DNA from: a bacterium
GTDB taxonomy: Bacteria > SZUA-182 > SZUA-191
Length of the DNA: 10,058 nucleotides
Assembly (NCBI GenBank): GCA_003230535.1
Contig: QIEW01000374.1
Location: forward strand, 1-10,058
Reading direction: 5' to 3'
The notes beneath the pieces are model-generated. The model was given only the letters and a program-made list of their open reading frames with translations, did no database searches and was not told the origin of the DNA. Position 1 is the first letter of the stretch. Every line of letters begins with the position of its first letter. The translations under genes and the position numbers were made by a program. Positions 6,170-10,058 of this stretch are shown piece after piece.

Positions 6170-6182
6170 GAAGGAGTGAATA

Positions 6183-7034
6183 ATGAGGGTCATAAAAACC
6201 CTGAGAGAGATGCAGACGGTAGCCAAAAAGTGGCACACAGAAAACAAAACCATTGGTCTTGTGCCTACTATGGGCGCCTTGCATACAGCTCATCTCTCTT
6301 TGCTTCGGAAGGCCAAGATTGACAATGATTTTGTAGTATTAAGCATCTTCGTCAACCCCACACAGTTTGAGCCGAGCGAAGATTATCATATTTATCCTCG
6401 AGACTTGGCGCGTGATTTAGAAATCATTGACGGCGTGGGAATCGACATTATTTTTATCCCGGAGGCAGCCGATATGTACCCCTCGGGTTTCAAAACAACG
6501 GTGGAGGTGAAGGAACTATCGACACGTCTCTGCGGAGCCGTGCGGCCAAACCATTTTCAGGGTGTGACTACGGTGGTTACGAAGCTGTTCAATATTATCA
6601 AACCCACGCGGGCCTATTTCGGACAGAAAGATGCTCAACAGGCGATCATCATAAAAAGGATGGCCGTCGATCTCCATATGGAGGTAGAAATTGTGGTGCT
6701 GCCCACAATACGGGAGGAAGATGGGGTGGCCTACAGCTCCCGCAACCTCTATCTTTCACCCAAAGAGCGCCAAGCGGCACAGGTGATTCCCCGCTCCTTA
6801 GAGCTGGCAAAGGCTAAAATTATGCAAGGAGAACGGGTTGCCAGCAGAATAAAACAACAAATACAAGACGTTATTCAATCAGAACCCTTAGCTCAGTTAG
6901 AGTATATCTCTATTTGCGAACCAGAAAGTCTCTCTGAATTGGAAATCATTAACGAGGGTACATTAATCGCTTTGGCGGTAAGGATAGGGAAAGCCCGCCT
7001 GATTGATAACATCACAGCGGAAGAATTGTCTTAG
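6183..7034 (+). CDS. panC: Pantothenate synthetase (pantoate-beta-alanine ligase, PanC)
   Basis: A cytoplasmic enzyme that joins pantoate (made through PanB) to beta-alanine with ATP, via a pantoyl-adenylate intermediate, to give pantothenate. At 283 aa it equals the usual family length. Conserved blocks are GLVPTMGALHTAHLSLL (25-41), SIFVNPTQF (54-62), YPRDLARDLE (71-80), LCGAVRPNHFQGVTTVV (117-133), KLFNIIKPTRAYFGQKDAQQ (134-153) with Lys149, and the KMSKS-like YSSRN (184-188). The nucleotide-binding motif reads His34-Thr-Ala-His37; most PanC proteins have HxGH (often HEGH), so Ala36 replaces the usual Gly. The ATG is preceded by AAGGAG with a 6-nt spacer. That binding site abuts the right end of the MITE-like element, which may therefore affect expression. 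Confidence 0.96.
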   Translation: MRVIKTLREMQTVAKKWHTENKTIGLVPTMGALHTAHLSLLRKAKIDNDFVVLSIFVNPTQFEPSEDYHIYPRDLARDLEIIDGVGIDIIFIPEAADMYPSGFKTTVEVKELSTRLCGAVRPNHFQGVTTVVTKLFNIIKPTRAYFGQKDAQQAIIIKRMAVDLHMEVEIVVLPTIREEDGVAYSSRNLYLSPKERQAAQVIPRSLELAKAKIMQGERVASRIKQQIQDVIQSEPLAQLEYISICEPESLSELEIINEGTLIALAVRIGKARLIDNITAEELS

Positions 7035-7040
7035 GAAGGA

Positions 7041-7130
7041 TTATTTCTTTGTAGGGCGCTCAAGCGCATAGGTTAGTAAGCAGACTAACCCCAAAATTAA
7101 AATTCCAAACACTACTAAATTCCATTTCAT
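7041..7130 (-). CDS. Hypothetical single-pass membrane peptide (29 aa)
   Basis: I do not recognise this small gene. The peptide begins MKWN, continues with an almost uninterrupted hydrophobic stretch from Leu5 to Leu23 (LVVFGILILGLVCLLTYAL), and ends ERPTKK. That is one transmembrane helix followed by a short basic tail, which would favour the C-terminus in the cytoplasm. Two ATGs stand in tandem (7133 and 7130). I chose the second because AGAGGAG lies 6 nt upstream of it but only 3 nt from the first. A perfect TATAAT with an upstream TG (7227-7235) lies about 100 bp upstream. The stop is 6 bp from the panC stop (convergent), and the gene is divergent from ndk. The combined hydrophobic profile, ribosome binding site and promoter make it more than a chance frame. 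Its function is unknown; membrane-complex accessory or regulatory roles of such peptides are only a general possibility. Confidence 0.5.
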   Translation of the reverse strand: MKWNLVVFGILILGLVCLLTYALERPTKK

Positions 7131-7181
7131 CATAAACTCCTCTTTTGAACTGACTATAAAGAAGCAATTTCTATTCCATCC

Positions 7182-7199
7182 GGAAGGGAAAATCCTTCC
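7182..7199 (-). other. Hairpin in the leader of the small membrane-peptide gene
   Basis: GGAAGG (7182-7187) and CCTTCC (7194-7199) form a 6-bp stem with a 6-nt loop. It lies between the putative minus-strand promoter and the small gene; in the other direction it is upstream of ndk. Significance unclear. Confidence 0.35.
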
Positions 7200-7226
7200 T
7201 GAAAACTAATCCTCAAAAGAAAAGTT

Positions 7227-7235
7227 ATTATAGCA
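7227..7235 (-). promoter_or_regulatory. Extended -10 promoter on the minus strand
   Basis: On the minus strand the sequence reads TGCTATAAT, a perfect TATAAT with the TGn extension that can replace a -35 box; no good -35 is seen. Transcription would start near 7220 and run through a leader of about 90 nt into the 29-aa membrane-peptide gene. Confidence 0.45.
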
Positions 7236-7259
7236 CGTTTTTAAAAACAAGGAGAAACC

Positions 7260-7793
7260 ATGGAAAAAACATTTTCTTTGCTAAAACCTGACACGCTAAA
7301 GAAAAAACTGGTAGGTAGAATAATCTCCCGCATAGAAGACGCCGACCTCCTAATCGAAGAGATGAGGATGGTTAACGCCTCTCCGGAAACAGTTAAAAAA
7401 CTTTATCCGGAGACCAAAGTATGGTTGGAGACCGTTGGGGAAAAAACTCTCTCAACTTACAATAAATATGGTTTAGATCCGTTACAAGAGATCGGCACTA
7501 CAGACAAAGCTGAAATAGGACGGAAAGTTAAAGGATGGTTGATTACCTATCTTACTTCCGGACCGGTAATAATCATGAAAATCAGCGGAAACCACGCCGT
7601 GGAGATAATCCGTAAACTAGTAGGGAACACCATCCCCATCTTGGCTGCCCCGGGAACTATTCGCGGTGATTTTTCCGTCGACTCGCCTGAGTTGGCAAAC
7701 GCCGAGCGCAGAGCCATCGCCAATCTTATTCATGCCTCCGGAAGTAAAGAAGAGGCGGAATTTGAGATAAGCCTCTGGTTTGGAGAAAGATAA
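7260..7793 (+). CDS. ndk: Nucleoside diphosphate kinase, long form with internal insertion
   Basis: A cytoplasmic enzyme that transfers the gamma-phosphate from ATP to other nucleoside diphosphates via a phosphohistidine. The N-terminus MEKTFSLLKPDTL contains Lys9 of the conserved KPD motif. TSGPVIIMKISGNHAV (99-114) and PGTIRGDFSVDSPELANAER (131-150) are hallmark blocks. NLIHASGSKEEAEFEISLWF (155-174) carries the catalytic His158, with Asn155 and Arg135 in the usual relation. The protein is 177 aa against about 140-155 for ordinary bacterial NDK. The extra residues, about 51-90 (ETKVWLETVG through GRKVKGW), lie between the first-half helix after VKKLY and the TSGPV strand. Similar long NDKs are known in some archaea and unusual bacteria. 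AAGGAG lies a normal distance before the ATG. thrC is convergent downstream. Confidence 0.93.
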   Translation: MEKTFSLLKPDTLKKKLVGRIISRIEDADLLIEEMRMVNASPETVKKLYPETKVWLETVGEKTLSTYNKYGLDPLQEIGTTDKAEIGRKVKGWLITYLTSGPVIIMKISGNHAVEIIRKLVGNTIPILAAPGTIRGDFSVDSPELANAERRAIANLIHASGSKEEAEFEISLWFGER

Positions 7794-7848
7794 CCGGCGC
7801 GGACTTTTTAGGTGGCGACAGGTTCAGGAAACTTGGCACTCGTTCAGC

Positions 7849-7872
7849 CTGTTGGGTCTGAGGACCCGACAG
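7849..7872. terminator. Hairpin between convergent ndk and thrC
   Basis: CTGTTGGGTC (7849-7858) and GACCCGACAG (7863-7872) form a 10-bp stem with one G-T wobble and a TGAG loop. It lies 55 bp past the ndk stop and about 75 bp past the thrC stop on the other strand. No immediate T-tract follows on either side, so a bidirectional terminator is plausible but not canonical. CAGG..CCTG pairings just upstream (about 7819-7851) offer alternative folds, which also fits a repeat remnant. Confidence 0.4.
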
Positions 7873-7945
7873 CACATTAAGCTATATCTGTTTGTTTTAT
7901 TGGACCAAAAAAATGGAAATTCCTTGTATCTATACGCTCAAGTTA

Positions 7946-9286
7946 CTAAACCTTACTCTCCAGCGACGTTAAGATCGCCCCCCGAACCGTGTCATATTGG
8001 GCGGGAAGTTCCAACGGACAGTTAGCATATCTTGAGGATATGCCCTTGAGCCGGCCTTCGTGGTAGCGAAGCTGAAAGTTGGCAAACTTCAGCCCATTGG
8101 CGGTGGAGATTACGATTGTCCTGTCTTGAGATTGGATAATACCTCTGTCCACCAGCTTAAACAGCGCCGCCAACGTAACTCCGGTATGCGGGCAATTCAG
8201 GAGACCGGTGCGGTCAGCACGGGCGGCGGCATTAGCCAACTCGTCTTCCGTCGCCTGCTCTACTATTCCATTAAATTCCTTCAAGATGGCGATGGCTTTA
8301 TTTATACTCACCGGATCGCCAATCTGAATGGCGGAGGCTAAAGTCTTTTTTGCACGTAGCGGTTTATATTTCCGGAAGCCGTTAAGATAGCTACGGTAGA
8401 GGGGGTTAGCTCGCTCCGACTGAGCGCACACCAGCCGGGGAAGACGGTTTATCAGCCCGAGGTTGCGCATCATCAGGAAACCTTTCCCGATAGCGCTAAT
8501 ATTCCCTAAATTTCCCCCCGGAACAATCACTACATCAGGCACTTGCCAGTTAAACTGCTGCACCATCTCGATGCTGATGGTTTTTTGGCCCTCTATACGG
8601 AGGGAATTCATAGAGTTGGCTAAATAGATGTCATTCTTCGAGCAAACCTCCCGCACCATCTTCATGCAGCCATCAAAATCAGTATCAAGAGCAACCGTAA
8701 GCGCCCCGTTTGCCAGCGGCTGAATAAGCTGGGCAAAAGAGACCTTGTGCCTGGGAAGAAACACAATTGCTCTAATTCCCGCCATGGCACAGTAGGCCGC
8801 CAAGGAGGCTGAAGTATCTCCCGTAGAAGCACAAGCCACCGCCCGAATAGGTTTCCCTTCGGCCATCATCTGATTTACCTGTGAGACCAACACGGTCATC
8901 CCCAGATCTTTAAAGGAGCCGGTATGATTATTCCCGCACTGCTTGACCCACAGATCCTCGACGCCAATCTGTTCCCCCAGGCGCCGCGCCCAAAATATAT
9001 TACTTCCTCCCTCATAAGCCGACACCACATTCTCATTATCAATATTGGGGCAGACTAACTCCTTCTTGCCCCAAACTGAACTCCCATAGGGCCAGGCCGA
9101 TACCTTATAACGGGTATCAAATAACTCTTTCCACTCAGCCGGACTCCGCTCCCGCAGGGCTTTTAAATTATGTCGAACCTCCAACAGGTTTCCACATTCC
9201 GGACAGCTATAAATAACCTCGCTCAGCCTATATTGTCCTAAACAGCCCCCGATGCACTGAAACCAAGCTCTATATTTGGTAGCCAC
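7946..9286 (-). CDS. thrC: Threonine synthase
   Basis: A PLP-dependent cytoplasmic enzyme that converts O-phosphohomoserine to threonine and phosphate, the last step of threonine synthesis. It is 446 aa. The N-terminus has a zinc-ribbon-like set, Cys11, Cys15, Cys29 and Cys32, found in one branch of ThrC. The PLP lysine is Lys126 in [12 protein letters not shown] (119-130). The glycine/serine-rich PLP-phosphate elements are STGDTSAS (154-161) and PGGNLGN (256-262). [11 protein letters not shown] (365-375) and ISTANGLKF (393-401) are the conserved C-terminal blocks. The start is GTG with AGGGAGGAA upstream. The CPHTGV block and overall length separate it from threonine dehydratase and cysteine synthase. 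It appears monocistronic: it has its own promoter, is convergent with ndk, and a repeat separates it from the upstream DUF354 gene. No thrB or hom is in the window. Confidence 0.94.
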   Translation of the reverse strand: MATKYRAWFQCIGGCLGQYRLSEVIYSCPECGNLLEVRHNLKALRERSPAEWKELFDTRYKVSAWPYGSSVWGKKELVCPNIDNENVVSAYEGGSNIFWARRLGEQIGVEDLWVKQCGNNHTGSFKDLGMTVLVSQVNQMMAEGKPIRAVACASTGDTSASLAAYCAMAGIRAIVFLPRHKVSFAQLIQPLANGALTVALDTDFDGCMKMVREVCSKNDIYLANSMNSLRIEGQKTISIEMVQQFNWQVPDVVIVPGGNLGNISAIGKGFLMMRNLGLINRLPRLVCAQSERANPLYRSYLNGFRKYKPLRAKKTLASAIQIGDPVSINKAIAILKEFNGIVEQATEDELANAAARADRTGLLNCPHTGVTLAALFKLVDRGIIQSQDRTIVISTANGLKFANFQLRYHEGRLKGISSRYANCPLELPAQYDTVRGAILTSLESKV

Positions 9287-9342
9287 GCTTCCTCCCTTAG
9301 CTCTATCGGTGGTCTTACTCCAGTATTCTTACATTTGAAATT

Positions 9343-9370
9343 ATTATAATATTTTCCGGATAAAAAGCAA
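9343..9370 (-). promoter_or_regulatory. Sigma70-type promoter of thrC
   Basis: On the minus strand TTGCTT (9365-9370) is followed after 16 bp by a perfect TATAAT (9343-9348). Transcription would begin near 9336 and give a leader of about 50 nt before the GTG start. No attenuator-like run of threonine codons is seen in this leader. Confidence 0.6.
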
Positions 9371-9394
9371 AGGGGTAAGGATAAAAGAATATTG

Positions 9395-9583
9395 TTAAAC
9401 AACTCATTCTTATAACTCATGTTACGGCAAACTAAAATACGGACCAATGCCCGGTGATTTTAACCGCAGAGAACGCAGAGGTCACAGAGAGTAGTACTTC
9501 TGCAACTCATTGAAAAATAATTGGTTTATCCTCCGCGCTTATGGTTTTGGTAGATTGTCAATCCTTGCATAAGGTGAGCTTAT
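9395..9583 (-). repeat. Composite intergenic repeat, copy 2 (inverted, left arm missing)
   Basis: On the minus strand the order matches copy 1 at 5757-5985: CTCACCTTATGCAAGGAT then ATCTACCAAAA (9545-9578); AATTATTTTTCAATGA; TGCAGAAGT; CTCTGTGACCTCTGCG to TGCGGTTAAAATC; and GTTTGCCGTAACATGAG ending near 9412. The arm beginning TTAACCACAGAGGACAC present in copy 1 is absent here, replaced by about ten unrelated bases, so this copy cannot form the long stem. An extra ATGAGTT lies at the far end (about 9401-9407). It begins within a few bases of the stop codon of the DUF354 gene, just as copy 1 begins at the panB stop. Confidence 0.78.
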
Positions 9584-9586
9584 AAC

Positions 9587-10058
9587 TCAAAAATCAGTTT
9601 CAACCCCGTATTCCTCCACTTGCTTCACTAACCATTCCGTAACATCCAATTTTTCTTCCCAAACCTTGCGGCTTAACTTGTACCATTTTTCCTTTAAGTT
9701 CGGCTGCCCAAGGAGCTGTAGCGCTTTCTCAAAGGCTGGTTCGGTATCTTTAAAACAAAACATAAGTCCATACTTGTTTTCCAACTCCTTCATATTGCCA
9801 GCTTCTCCCGCCCAAGAAGACACCAACACCGCCGGTGTTCCCAAAACGGCAGACTCAGTAGCCATAGTAGGGCTTTCTCCCAGATACAGCCGAGCAAAGC
9901 AGAGCACTTGATGAATTACCTCCGGAGGCACACGGAGTTGATATCGTTCAAGCTCTGGCGGTAAAACATCTTCCGAAGAAATAAACACCCGACACCTATC
10001 TTCCAGCTTCCGCACCATTTCTGCTCGGAGTTCTATATCTACTCCACTCTCGCCAATA
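9587..10058 (-). CDS. DUF354 (COG1817) family protein, 5' end outside the window
   Basis: The frame stays open to the window edge (about 156 codons seen), so the ATG at 10018 is internal and the N-terminal half is missing. Seen are a short variable part, then VPPEVIHQVLCFARLYLGES and TMATESAVLGTPAVLVSSWAG, then ELENKYGLMFCF, a region with NLKEKW, and LDVTEWLVKQVEEYG at the C-terminus. The block LGESPTMATESAVLGTPAV is the DUF354 counterpart of the nucleotide-sugar binding loop in UDP-GlcNAc 2-epimerase and GT-B glycosyltransferases. The family is uncharacterised but often sits in surface polysaccharide loci. The stop TGA overlaps the start of a composite repeat. Upstream partners are unseen. 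Family assignment is fairly safe; the enzymatic role is not known. Confidence 0.78.
   Translation of the reverse strand, partial: IGESGVDIELRAEMVRKLEDRCRVFISSEDVLPPELERYQLRVPPEVIHQVLCFARLYLGESPTMATESAVLGTPAVLVSSWAGEAGNMKELENKYGLMFCFKDTEPAFEKALQLLGQPNLKEKWYKLSRKVWEEKLDVTEWLVKQVEEYGVETDF

Overview
The window reads as a stretch of bacterial chromosome carrying mostly housekeeping and envelope genes. KdsC (Kdo-8-phosphate phosphatase) implies a Gram-negative, lipopolysaccharide-bearing envelope. A siroheme-decarboxylase-type protein points to the alternative siroheme-dependent heme pathway typical of anaerobes. The long gaps filled with palindromic repeats, and the mixture of gene families, remind me of environmental, mostly uncultured anaerobic lineages (Omnitrophota or deltaproteobacteria-like). 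That placement is an impression from pattern, not something the sequence proves.

Left part (1-2723), minus strand: kdsC -> small Tic20/DUF4870-like membrane protein -> CcmA-type ABC ATPase lie close together (gaps of about 62 and 46 bp) and look like one transcription unit. After a 0.34 kb gap full of repeat-like sequence comes an AhbA/AhbB-like siroheme decarboxylase gene, followed by a hairpin repeat. Two members touch heme: siroheme decarboxylase and a CcmA-like heme-exporter ATPase. No ccmB or ccmC is visible.

Middle (2724-7793), mostly plus strand: a divergent promoter region, then a large GT-C/PMT-type membrane glycosyltransferase, then panB and panC (pantothenate synthesis), then ndk in an unusually long form. 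panB and panC are separated by 426 bp, which holds a composite 'CACAGAG' hairpin repeat and then a MITE-like element whose right end abuts the panC ribosome binding site. Between panC and ndk, on the opposite strand, lies an easily missed 29-codon gene for a single-pass membrane peptide. It has a perfect TATAAT extended -10 box and a good ribosome binding site.

Right part (7794-10058), minus strand: thrC (threonine synthase) with a recognisable sigma70-type promoter, a second diverged copy of the composite repeat, and the 3' part of a DUF354 (COG1817) gene that runs off the right edge.

I see no CRISPR array, defence island, prophage, tRNA, rRNA or intact transposase. The noteworthy material is intergenic: the repeat families and their placement at gene ends, a possible structured panB leader, and the tiny membrane protein. 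The protein-level oddities are the NDK insertion, HTAH in place of HxGH in PanC, and Asn for Gln in the CcmA Q-loop.
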